DNA of 12,245 nucleotides from an uncultured Mycoplasmatota bacterium (GCA_947572405.1 CANPBV010000045.1:1-12245); one strand, 5' to 3'; positions 5,574-12,027 are shown, counted from the stretch's first letter. The notes: generated by a model from the sequence alone, not told the origin. Numbers and translations: made by a program.

Positions 5574-7223
5574 CTATATTTCCCATTTATCAATAATTTG
5601 ATATCCATTGTTTAATAAATTTGTGTTATTGCAGTTACTAATTTGATAATCTGTCTTTCCACCAATGATATCTCTAGTTCTATAACTATAAAGTCTAATG
5701 TTTCTTTCTACAGTTACGAGTCCATAAACGGCTTCCCTTTTTGTAGATGTATCATAATCAATAATTACATTTTGAGTTCCATATATAGGCACTTCGTGCT
5801 CCGCATATCTTAAACATTGATATACAGAACTTTCATTTGTTGAGCTTGAATTTTTGCTAACTGTTCTTGTCTCTTTTTTATAAATGGTATATAATCGAGC
5901 ACCACAATCACCACAGGTTTCATTTCCAACACGTACTTTGGTATATCTTACAGTGCTTGTATTTGTAGGTGTTGAATAAAGTTTTACCAACCCTGCTGAT
6001 GTCCATGGACCATAAGTAATATTACTACTTACACTTCCTGTTGATGTAATCACATACCCATATTCAGCACATTCCTTTTCTGTTCTGGTTCCAACTAAAA
6101 CTTGTTTTTGACCATAAACTGGTTTATTTGGATCTTTGTAAGTAACTGTTTTATATCCGATAAGTTGATTTTCTTTTCTCTGTTGCGTTACCGTTTTGTA
6201 ACGTTCCTGTCTTAAATTGCTAGATGATAGTCTTTTCTCTGACCAATCTGACCAATTTGACCATGCACCATAACTACTATTAGTCGTTTTCATATATTTA
6301 CATTGATATTGTGTTTCGACTGGTTTTTCACATTCTTGTTTATATGTTGCTTCGTCTACAATATTACCATTTTTTCCATAATATTTTCCGTCTACATATT
6401 TACAAATATATGTTGGTGTTGGTAATCCGCATTCTTGTTTATATGTTGCTTCACTTACAATATTGCCATTTTTTCCATAATAAGCACCATTTACATATTT
6501 ACAATAATACTTTTCTTCTAACTTACATTCTTTATCATAAGTAGTTTTATCTACCTGATCTCCATTAACTCCATAATATATTCCATTGATATATTGACAG
6601 TAATATTTTCCTGGTTTACAATTATCACTTACACAATTATTAATTGTAATATTATTATTGATGATTGGTCTAACAATGGTTTCTTTTACAATAGTTGTTG
6701 GTTTTGATGAATTGATTGTAGGATTTTTTATATCATCTTCATTTTTTTCACATATTCCAGTTTCACAATAATCATAACATCCCATTACAACTAATAAATA
6801 GTTTTCCTGCTTTCCACATTTTAAGTTGACTTTCATGAGGAACTCCTCATCTTCTTTTGTAACACTTACATAAGATTCTTCTAGGTCGCATTGATTTCCA
6901 TCTTTATCTGTAAAAGGTAAGATAATTTTCTTGTCAAGCATTTCGCCTAAGGTCATTGATACCTTATCTCCTACATTTTTAGGAAGTCTTGGTGTTGTAT
7001 AGTAACTTTTTGCTGCATCTTTCATTACGATTATGTTATTGTTAAAAATACGATCATAAAGTGGTTCTAACGAACTGACACTCTCTGTTGTTTTTAATTT
7101 GTCCAAATCGCTTTTGCTAGGAAATAAACATATTAAAACAAATATGAACATTACCATAAGTAATATTTGAACGATAACCCATTTGATTGAACTTTTGTCT
7201 TTTCTTTCTTCATATTCATACAT
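5574..7223 (-). CDS. 549-aa membrane-anchored surface protein with Cys/Tyr tandem repeats and Trp-rich TSR-like segments
   Basis: The ATG at 7223 follows a GGGGGAA-type ribosome site. Residues 1-14 are charged and 14-34 form a hydrophobic helix (VIVQILLMVMFIFVLICLF) without a clear cleavage site, so the protein is N-terminally anchored with the rest outside. Residues 88-150 (LGEMLDKK, PFTDKDGNQC, SYVSV, LKCG) resemble the Cys-bearing C-terminal part of Gram-positive pseudopilin-like proteins. A Thr/Asn linker follows, then three repeats of about 32 residues (207-298), each with two Cys and a YYGKNG core. Next comes a Trp-rich WSNWSDWS segment and a second similar segment from YGPW at 404. The C-terminus has many YG and RT strands. 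It is first in an operon with the 884-aa gene, with two promoters upstream. Adhesion or envelope structure is inferred, as I recognise no family. Confidence 0.9.
   Translation of the reverse strand: MYEYEERKDKSSIKWVIVQILLMVMFIFVLICLFPSKSDLDKLKTTESVSSLEPLYDRIFNNNIIVMKDAAKSYYTTPRLPKNVGDKVSMTLGEMLDKKIILPFTDKDGNQCDLEESYVSVTKEDEEFLMKVNLKCGKQENYLLVVMGCYDYCETGICEKNEDDIKNPTINSSKPTTIVKETIVRPIINNNITINNCVSDNCKPGKYYCQYINGIYYGVNGDQVDKTTYDKECKLEEKYYCKYVNGAYYGKNGNIVSEATYKQECGLPTPTYICKYVDGKYYGKNGNIVDEATYKQECEKPVETQYQCKYMKTTNSSYGAWSNWSDWSEKRLSSSNLRQERYKTVTQQRKENQLIGYKTVTYKDPNKPVYGQKQVLVGTRTEKECAEYGYVITSTGSVSSNITYGPWTSAGLVKLYSTPTNTSTVRYTKVRVGNETCGDCGARLYTIYKKETRTVSKNSSSTNESSVYQCLRYAEHEVPIYGTQNVIIDYDTSTKREAVYGLVTVERNIRLYSYRTRDIIGGKTDYQISNCNNTNLLNNGYQIIDKWEI
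6234..6272 (-). other. thrombospondin-type-1-like Trp motif
   Basis: The encoded YGAWSNWSDWS places Trp at residues 321, 324 and 327, the W-x2-W-x2-W spacing of TSR modules. It is followed by Arg-rich strands (RQERYKTVTQQR) as in the TSR Trp-Arg ladder. The usual six-Cys pattern is not evident. Confidence 0.4.
6330..6605 (-). repeat. three tandem 32-33-residue coding repeats
   Basis: Within the 549-aa protein, residues 207-233, 239-265 and 272-298 share the pattern Y-x-C-x-Y-x-(N/D)-G-x-YYG-x-NG-x(6)-TY-x(2)-EC. Units 2 and 3 are nearly identical, also in DNA, which suggests recent duplication. A partial fourth unit starts at residue 306 (YQCKYM) and breaks off. Confidence 0.9.
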
Positions 7224-7254
7224 AATAATTCCCCCTTCTCAAATTGGTTGCGTT

Positions 7255-7283
7255 ATAATACCATGAAAAATAAATTTTGTCAA
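7255..7283 (-). promoter_or_regulatory. proximal promoter P2 of the surface-protein operon
   Basis: On the minus strand TTGACA (7278-7283) and TATTAT (7255-7260) are 17 bases apart, placing the start of transcription about 25 bases before the ATG at 7223. Confidence 0.85.
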
Positions 7284-7329
7284 GTTTCTTCTTTTTTTGT
7301 CGGTTTTAAAGAAACTTTTGTACGTCCTA

Positions 7330-7358
7330 ATCATATCATAGTTGTTTTTCTTTGTCAA
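7330..7358 (-). promoter_or_regulatory. distal promoter P1 of the surface-protein operon
   Basis: A second TTGACA (7353-7358) with TATGAT (7330-7335) has a 17-base spacer and lies 75 bases upstream of P2. Two consensus promoters in tandem suggest high or differently timed expression. Confidence 0.7.
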
Positions 7359-7405
7359 TTTTTAAAAACCCTTTTTTAGCAAGCAAAAACAACGTTTTTT
7401 ATGTA

Positions 7406-7435
7406 TAAAAAGGAAGTAAAACATCATTTACTTCT
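7406..7435 (-). terminator. rho-independent terminator upstream of the surface operon
   Basis: GAAGTAAA (7413-7420) and TTTACTTC (7427-7434) form a perfect eight-pair stem with a six-base loop, followed on the minus strand by five T. It insulates the surface operon from transcription coming from the kinase/Smr side. Confidence 0.8.
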
Positions 7436-7438
7436 CCT

Positions 7439-7674
7439 CTATTTTGCCAATAATTTTTTTTTAAATGAAACTCTACGATGATTATTTTTAACCTGTTTCA
7501 ACCCCATAATCGATATATTATATGTATTTCATTGGAACATATTTTTTGTCTGATTTCTGTGTCAGTTATTCCTTATAAGTTCTTAACATATTGATCTAAC
7601 ACATTTGGGCAATGATAATCAGTTTTATTTTCTACATAATTACCATATGCTATTACGGTTGTATTTAATACCTC
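7439..7674 (-). pseudogene. degraded gene remnant, family unknown
   Basis: Between the Smr stop and the terminator, minus-strand frames look coding but are broken. One reads NTTVIAYGNYVENKTDYHC and PNVLDQYVKNL, then TAA, then GITDTEIRQKICSNEIH in the same frame. A second frame takes over near the end as MGLKQVKNNHRRV and SFKKKLLAK, and stops at TAG (7439-7441), three bases before the terminator stem. The position of that last stop suggests it was the original C-terminus. I do not recognise the family. Chance open reading in AT-rich DNA is the alternative. Confidence 0.35.
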
Positions 7675-7751
7675 TTAATCCCTAGGATTTTGTTCTTCTC
7701 ATCTTGATTATTTAAAACCAAAATGATCAATATAAAATATATTTATACTGC

Positions 7752-8018
7752 TTAAAAAGAAATTCTAACAATTGTGCATCCATTATTATAATAATAGGTT
7801 TTAAATTCTAATACATATTGGTTTTTAGATAAAATCTGTCTTGTTGTTTCCCTTAGTATTCCACTACCAATTCCATGAACAATAACAAATATTTCCTGTT
7901 TCATTTTTCTATTTTCATGAATGAAATCTAGAATTGCTACTCTTGCAGTTTCACGATCATATCCGTGAAGATCTAACTTGGGATATTGTTCTATAAAAAT
8001 AATATCATTCAAAGTCAT
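7752..8018 (-). CDS. stand-alone Smr-domain protein
   Basis: The product is 88 residues from the ATG at 8018. It is essentially one Smr domain, the small nuclease/nucleic-acid-binding fold found at the end of MutS2 and in free-standing proteins. The LDLHG motif and the HGIGSGILR motif (family HGxGxGxLR) are both present, and the C-terminus NNGCTIVRI matches the usual GxTxV strand. Such proteins act on branched DNA or on RNA, in the cytoplasm; which applies here is unknown. Its first 14 bases overlap the end of the kinase gene (ATG inside the kinase frame, TGA shortly after), so translation is probably coupled. An earlier in-frame start at 8069 exists, but it would add a basic leader inside the kinase gene. 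Confidence 0.85.
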   Translation of the reverse strand: MTLNDIIFIEQYPKLDLHGYDRETARVAILDFIHENRKMKQEIFVIVHGIGSGILRETTRQILSKNQYVLEFKTYYYNNGCTIVRISF

Positions 8019-8904
8019 GATATACTTTTTTGACCTCTTCTTTCGTCGGGGCAGAGAAACGCCCACCAATTCTTGTTACCGATAGTGCTCCCGTTATATT
8101 AGAGAGTTTAATAATCTCCTCATATGGCATGTTTTTAGCAATTCCATAAGTAAAGGCTCCATGAAATAAATCTCCTGCCCCTGTAGAATCCAAAGCTTTC
8201 ACTTTAATTGATGGCATTATTTTAGCTTGATTTTGATATTTATATAAGGCTCCCCTAGATTCCAGCGTTACAACAATATTATTTTTAAAAATAGACTCCA
8301 TTTTTTTATAAAGCTCTACTAGGGTATTTGGTTTTTCGTAATCGATTTTTATTTCTGTCACCGTTTCTGCAAATTCTTTTGAGCAAACCGTATAATTGAC
8401 TAATTTAGATAACTCAATAATTTCTGATTTTGGTCTTCCAGCATCAATAATGCTAATGGCATTTGGATATTTCTTAATTATTTCTTTGGATATTTCTACT
8501 TCTTGACCATCAATTAAAATAACATCTGGTTCGAAGTTCAATTGAATAGGATTCATTTTGACTGTTTTAGGACGGTGGGTAAATACGGTTCTAGAACCAT
8601 TTTCTTTATTTGCAATTATAAAACTGGAAGTAGTTTGATGTTCTGGATGAAGCTCTAAATAAGTTGTATTTACTCCAACACTTTCAAATTCTTTTTTTAT
8701 CTTTTTTCCATATTCATCATTTCCAACAACACCAGCGATATAGACATCCATTCCCCATTTTCCAAGTAAATAGGCTGCATTACTGGCAGGTCCTCCACCA
8801 CATTCTACCCTCTCACTTACTCTATTTTTGGTATTTTCTGTAGGAAATTTTTCCAAAGGAATTGTGATATCGTAAGCTACATGCCCTATACATAATATTT
8901 TCAT
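8005..8904 (-). CDS. PfkB/ribokinase-family carbohydrate kinase
   Basis: The protein is 299 residues, a normal length for the family, which phosphorylates sugars, nucleosides or related alcohols with ATP in the cytoplasm. The first signature is at about residues 36-50 (GGGPASNAAYLLGKWG) and the second at 239-251 (DSTGAGDLFHGAF), with Asp245 as the catalytic base and GAGD as the anion hole. The opening MKILCIGHVAYDIT is typical. The substrate cannot be read from sequence. The ATG at 8904 is chosen because GGGAG lies eight bases upstream; a TTG at 8919 is also in frame. It starts inside the stop of a small broken gene (ATGA overlap), and its TGA stop overlaps the Smr gene by 14 bases. Confidence 0.93.
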   Translation of the reverse strand: MKILCIGHVAYDITIPLEKFPTENTKNRVSERVECGGGPASNAAYLLGKWGMDVYIAGVVGNDEYGKKIKKEFESVGVNTTYLELHPEHQTTSSFIIANKENGSRTVFTHRPKTVKMNPIQLNFEPDVILIDGQEVEISKEIIKKYPNAISIIDAGRPKSEIIELSKLVNYTVCSKEFAETVTEIKIDYEKPNTLVELYKKMESIFKNNIVVTLESRGALYKYQNQAKIMPSIKVKALDSTGAGDLFHGAFTYGIAKNMPYEEIIKLSNITGALSVTRIGGRFSAPTKEEVKKVYHDFE

Positions 8905-9103
8905 ATTTTCATCTCCCAACTTTTAAAGTAAATACATTCCAAACTTTCACGAAATTTAATTTCGTATGTGGCCTCAAAATCTATATTATTTTGTTTTAAG
9001 ATTCATCGTGCAATTATTGTATATTCATCAACCGCTAAAAGCTTTGTTGTGGAATTATAGGCAATGTCATTAAATTATAATATAGTATTTTATTATTTAT
9101 CAT
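8901..9103 (-). pseudogene. small broken gene coupled to the kinase start
   Basis: A good ribosome site (AAAAGGAG) precedes an ATG at 9103 that opens only 22 codons. A shifted frame then shows coding character: DIAYNSTTKLLAVDEYTII, a TGA, ILKQNNIDFEATYEIKF, ESLECIYFKSWEMKI. It ends in a TGA that overlaps the kinase ATG as ATGA. The length of 203 bases means one net indel. The exact coupling to the kinase and the ribosome site argue that this was a real gene of about 67 residues. The family is not recognised. A sequencing indel plus one nonsense codon is possible. Confidence 0.4.
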
Positions 9104-9141
9104 AGAATCTCCTTTTCAAAGTATGCTTTATTGATCTATTT

Positions 9142-9552
9142 TCAAAACCATTTACTTGAAATTGTTAGAAAGTAATCATCACTTTCTTTAAAACCTATTT
9201 TTTTATAAAAATCTTTGGCTTTATCTGTTTGAACTAACCATTCAGAATCTTTACAAGCATTCCTACATTTTTGAACCAATGAAGAACCAATTCCTTTATT
9301 TTGAAATTCGGGCAAAACTGCTAAATCATAAATGATAGAACGAAAATGTAAATCACTTAAGGCCCTTATGCATCCTATTAATTTATCCTCAATCCATGCC
9401 GAAAAAACAAAGGTCGAATGAATAAAACCAATATTAAAATTATCAATCATTTCTTGGGTCGTTGTTTCTTCTGTTGCCCAACCTACTGCTAAAAATAATT
9501 GATACAATTGATCACATGGTAAATCTTTTTCTGTTCTATATTTTATATTCAT
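9142..9552 (-). CDS. GNAT-family N-acetyltransferase
   Basis: The 136-residue product fits a single GNAT domain, which transfers acetyl from acetyl-CoA to an amine. Motif A is clear at about residues 76-93 (YDLAVLPEFQNKGIGSSLV), with the pyrophosphate-binding QNKGIG. Earlier strands (VFSAWIEDKLIGCIRALS) and the late FYKKIGFKE motif complete the fold. The start is the ATG at 9552, because AGAGGTG lies six bases upstream; the frame extends further but without support. It ends KWF-TGA, followed two codons later by TAG. It is the third gene of the ASCH/DUF5131 cassette, 25 bases after the DUF5131 stop. The substrate is unknown; small-molecule or protein acetylation are both possible. Confidence 0.9.
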   Translation of the reverse strand: MNIKYRTEKDLPCDQLYQLFLAVGWATEETTTQEMIDNFNIGFIHSTFVFSAWIEDKLIGCIRALSDLHFRSIIYDLAVLPEFQNKGIGSSLVQKCRNACKDSEWLVQTDKAKDFYKKIGFKESDDYFLTISSKWF

Positions 9553-9577
9553 TGGTATCACCTCTTGAAATTGTAAT

Positions 9578-10294
9578 TTAATGATTACTTTTATAATCAA
9601 TATTAGGTAATTTTGCTTGTTTAATTAAATCTTTTGTATGTAATTTATATCGTTTTCCATCTTTTATAAAATATGTTCCACATTGTCTAAATTCAAAACT
9701 AACATTTTTTCTTATACATTGTTCCCTAATATTTAACACCCATTCATAATTAAGTGGTCTAGCATTTATGTCAGATTCTCCACCAACTACTACAAGCTCG
9801 ATTGCTTCAAGGTATTTTTCTATATCAATACATTCTAATAACGGCTGTGCTGTAATACATTTATGCTTTATTGGTAAGTCTTTAAATATAGATAATTTAT
9901 AATCTGCATTTTTTTGATTTTCAATAGTACAACATACAACTACATTATCATATCCATCATTCCAATCATTGGGAATACATTCCATAAATCTATCAATTCT
10001 TTTTGTTAGAAATAAGAAAGTACAATCTTGCCTTTTTCTTATCATATCCCAACAGTCTTTTCGCCAATCATCTGCTTCTTCAATTAGAAAATCGGTAGAA
10101 AAGCATAGGTATACAATTCCTGACCTCATTCTATAATTGCCATTTTCTAGTTTCTCTATCGGTTTTTCAAAGTCTTTTGTTTTTATAATTTCATTCGTAT
10201 TTATTTTTCTCTTTAAATCGCCTTTATGAATATAGCAATATAAACACCCATCACTACATTTTTTACATCCTCACCAAGGATTCCACATTGCCAT
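9578..10294 (-). pseudogene. DUF5131 (phage Gp37/Gp68-type, three-Cys-motif) gene with TGA at codon 8
   Basis: A strong AGGAG site in the stop region of the ASCH gene precedes an ATG at 10294 with ideal spacing. The frame reads MAMWNPW, a TGA at 10271-10273, then GCKKCSDGCLYCYIHKGD and continues uninterrupted to TAA at 9578, 238 positions in all, the normal family length. The family motif WNPxxGC-x3-S-x-GC-x2-CY is complete except for the stop, with Cys at 10, 17 and 20 and an extra Cys at 13. Later motifs YLCFSTDF, FLFLTKR, VVCCTIENQ, VVVGGES and FEFRQCG are intact. Members are thought to be metal- or Fe-S-binding, with unknown reaction. Restart at the ATG at 10129 would lose the Cys cluster. 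Whether it is dead, read through or a sequence error is open. Confidence 0.85.
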
Positions 10295-10306
10295 ATTATC
10301 TCTCTC

Positions 10307-10759
10307 CTAAAATCTTGATTTTTCATAGTTATAAGGAATACTGGTACCTACAACAACATCTTCTATTTTTTCTATAATTAACCAGTCATCCATATTACCT
10401 TGATGGTCAAAGTCTAATGGTACTATTTCCTCCACATTTATAAATTCAACCAAGCACAAACATTTTTTATGCCATCTTTCTTTTTGCTTTTCAGTTAATT
10501 GTAATTTGCTATTATTATCTTCAATTGTTTTTGTTATTTCTTCCTCCGATAATTTAACAAAATTTTGAACTTCTTTTACAACTGCTTTGGCTGTAATTTT
10601 CTTTGTACCTTTTTCCATAAAATATAATATTTCATCTTTAAATACTCTGCTATGTGGTATTTTTCTACCCGCTGCCCCTCTTATAATCATTGTTTTGCTA
10701 CCATCTAAAATTTTATTTAATTCTTTCGATTTATCATCACAATATACTAAATGTACCAC
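10307..10759 (-). CDS. ASCH/PUA-like domain protein
   Basis: The product is 150 residues from a GTG at 10759, with GAGGT seven bases upstream. Residues 12-65 (LNKILDGSKTMIIRGAAG, ILYFMEKGTKKITAKAVV) follow the ASCH-domain pattern: a helix, a basic GxK loop, and strands ending in an A-V-V-x-V segment. ASCH domains are PUA-related beta barrels, proposed to bind RNA or modified nucleotides. Residues 70-105 are a charged helical insert (KQKERWHKKC). The C-terminal DDWLIIEKIEDVV is typical of ASCH proteins found beside DUF5131. The DUF5131 ribosome site lies over this gene's stop, with 12 bases between stop and next ATG, so they form one operon. The gene starts about 35 bases after the 3' end of a truncated group II intron. 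Confidence 0.72.
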   Translation of the reverse strand: MVHLVYCDDKSKELNKILDGSKTMIIRGAAGRKIPHSRVFKDEILYFMEKGTKKITAKAVVKEVQNFVKLSEEEITKTIEDNNSKLQLTEKQKERWHKKCLCLVEFINVEEIVPLDFDHQGNMDDWLIIEKIEDVVVGTSIPYNYEKSRF

Positions 10760-10792
10760 ACTTTTTACCTCATCTTTCTAATTTTCAAATGC

Positions 10793-11015
10793 AAATAGTC
10801 TAGTAGACAAATGCCTCACGGCATAAGCCTCTATACAGATCCATATGTGCATTTTTCCTGCATACAGCTTCTCATAATAACCTTTACTCAGACTTACAGA
10901 TATCTTTGGCATTTATGTTTATACACCTTAAACAGACAGGATCCACTTGCTAGGTTATTAACGCTTTTCTGGGCGCATAATTTACTATTTATCATTCTGT
11001 TTATACTTTATATTA
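10793..11015 (-). other. group II intron 3' remnant (domain V and VI), ORF-less and 5'-truncated
   Basis: On the minus strand 10871-10838 matches domain V: GAAGCTGTATGC with the AGC triad, a GAAA-containing tip, then the partner arm GCACATATGGATC with a two-base bulge. Domain VI follows (GGCTTATGCC-GTGA-GGCATTTGTCT), with the 3' end probably near 10793-10800. The upstream portion (AACCTAGCAAGTGGATCCTG, GTCTGAGTAAAGG) is the typical linker between maturase stop and domain V in LtrA-type introns. No maturase frame remains, and intron-like sequence fades near 11015. One pair in the lower domain V stem is lost (G opposite A), in line with decay. It is oriented like the RT fragment at 585-1208. 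Boundaries are approximate. Confidence 0.7.
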
Positions 11016-11068
11016 TATCATAAAAAAACAAATTTTCTATCACTTAAATTTGCCTCACAAAATTATTT

Positions 11069-11330
11069 TAAAATTGATGATAAAAGAGTTAATAATATCT
11101 GTTCTGTTATTTTAGAGGCTTCATTATCTAAAGTTATAATCATTAAATTTGAATTATGTAAAGTAAATATTTTTAAATTTATAGATTTTTAATTCCACAC
11201 CATTTATAGTTGTTGTCCTACTTCCCTCATCGCTAAAATAATAGTCTCTCACATATCTATGTTCTTTAGAATATTTAAATTGTATTCACCTATCTTTATC
11301 ATTTGAACATTCAACCAATGACATTAAGGA
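11069..11330 (-). pseudogene. frameshifted remnant of an unrecognised gene
   Basis: Minus-strand frames read MSLVECSNDKDR, a TGA, IQFKYSKEHRYVRDYYF, SDEGSRTTTINGVELKIYK, then continue in another frame as FTLHNSNLMIITLDNEASK and ITEQILLTLLSSILK to TAA at about 11069. The two pieces make sense as one protein after a single indel near 11170. The pattern (short strands, then a helix with -SILK end) resembles small secreted or lipoprotein-type domains of Firmicutes, but I assign no family. It lacks a proper start and any leader peptide. Confidence 0.45.
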
Positions 11331-11345
11331 GGGCCTTGGGAAACC

Positions 11346-11487
11346 CTATGAAGAAGTAACCACAAAGTTTCATTGTAATATTGTTACTCTTTTTATTCGC
11401 CTTTTGCTAGATCAATAAATAATTGATAGATAATCATTGCAATAAAGAATCCATCTATAACATAAGCCCGAGTTTGACAGTTAATGA
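11346..11487. other. gene-free AT-rich spacer
   Basis: I see no coding frame, promoter or clear repeat here. It lies between the gene remnant and the hairpin terminator. Confidence 0.5.
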
Positions 11488-11491
11488 AATT

Positions 11492-11540
11492 AAAAAATAT
11501 CACTTTATCCAATATCTATAAGGATTCGTGATATTTTTTT
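11492..11540. terminator. long hairpin terminator, usable in both directions
   Basis: AAAAAATATCAC (11492-11503) pairs with GTGATATTTTTT (11528-11539), and an inner ATCC/GGAT extends the stem. T-runs occur on both sides, so it could stop transcription from either strand. It lies just downstream of the IS1634-like remnant. Confidence 0.7.
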
Positions 11541-11556
11541 TTTGTATTTTATTTAT

Positions 11557-11985
11557 GTCATATAAATTTAGTTTTATTGAGTAGATTATTGAATTGATTG
11601 ATTTTATCAATACTCGTTAAATCTGGTATTTCTAAAACAATCGATTTCATTATTTTTGAATCTCGTTTATTGTTTTTGTAATCATACATGTTTCTTTTTT
11701 ATCTGAACATCCTTTTAAACAATTTAATGAATCTTTTATTTTCATGTTTTAATATTTTATCTTATATTATTCTTATTATTGTAAGTGCTACAAAGCATAT
11801 TAAAAAATGTGTTTTTATATGTTCCTCTGTCCATACATATATTAGTCTTCCTTCTAAATCACTTTTTATTATTCTAAATGAATTTTCTATCTTTGATAAC
11901 CCATGATATCTATTTATTAATTCTTTATCATCTCCTTCTACCTCTGATGTTACTATAGAATAGAATCCCATGATCTTTTTACATT
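11557..11985 (-). pseudogene. IS1634-family (IS4-like) transposase remnant
   Basis: The best frame, 11971-11762, gives 69 residues: YSIVTSEVEGDDKELINRY, IENSFRIIKSDLEGRLIYV, EEHIKTHFLICFVALTIIR. This is the C-terminal catalytic part of IS1634-type DDE transposases, with the Y-x6-E-x6-K signature that carries the catalytic Glu. The conserved Trp after the Tyr is Ser here. After the TAA, further pieces (DKILKHENK; then LEIPDLTSIDKINQFNNLL) appear in shifted frames and look like the rest of the C-terminus. The first two catalytic Asp and the whole N-terminus are absent. It cannot transpose. I see no clear terminal inverted repeats. Confidence 0.7.
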
Positions 11986-12027
11986 TTTTATACTACTTTT
12001 TTTATTTTGAATGTGAATTGCAACAAT

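Noticed and set aside
6311..6544. Plus-strand frame over the repeat region
   Set aside because: It is the antisense of the tandem Cys/Tyr repeats and has only repetitive, His/Leu/Tyr-rich content.
6330..6605. CRISPR array
   Set aside because: The periodicity of about 96-99 bases is in-frame protein repeats with conserved residues throughout, not short repeats with unique spacers.
10811..11023. Plus-strand open frame of 70 codons
   Set aside because: It lies antisense to the group II intron 3' remnant and has no ribosome site.
11688..11906. Plus-strand open frame of 72 codons
   Set aside because: It is antisense to the IS1634-like transposase remnant.
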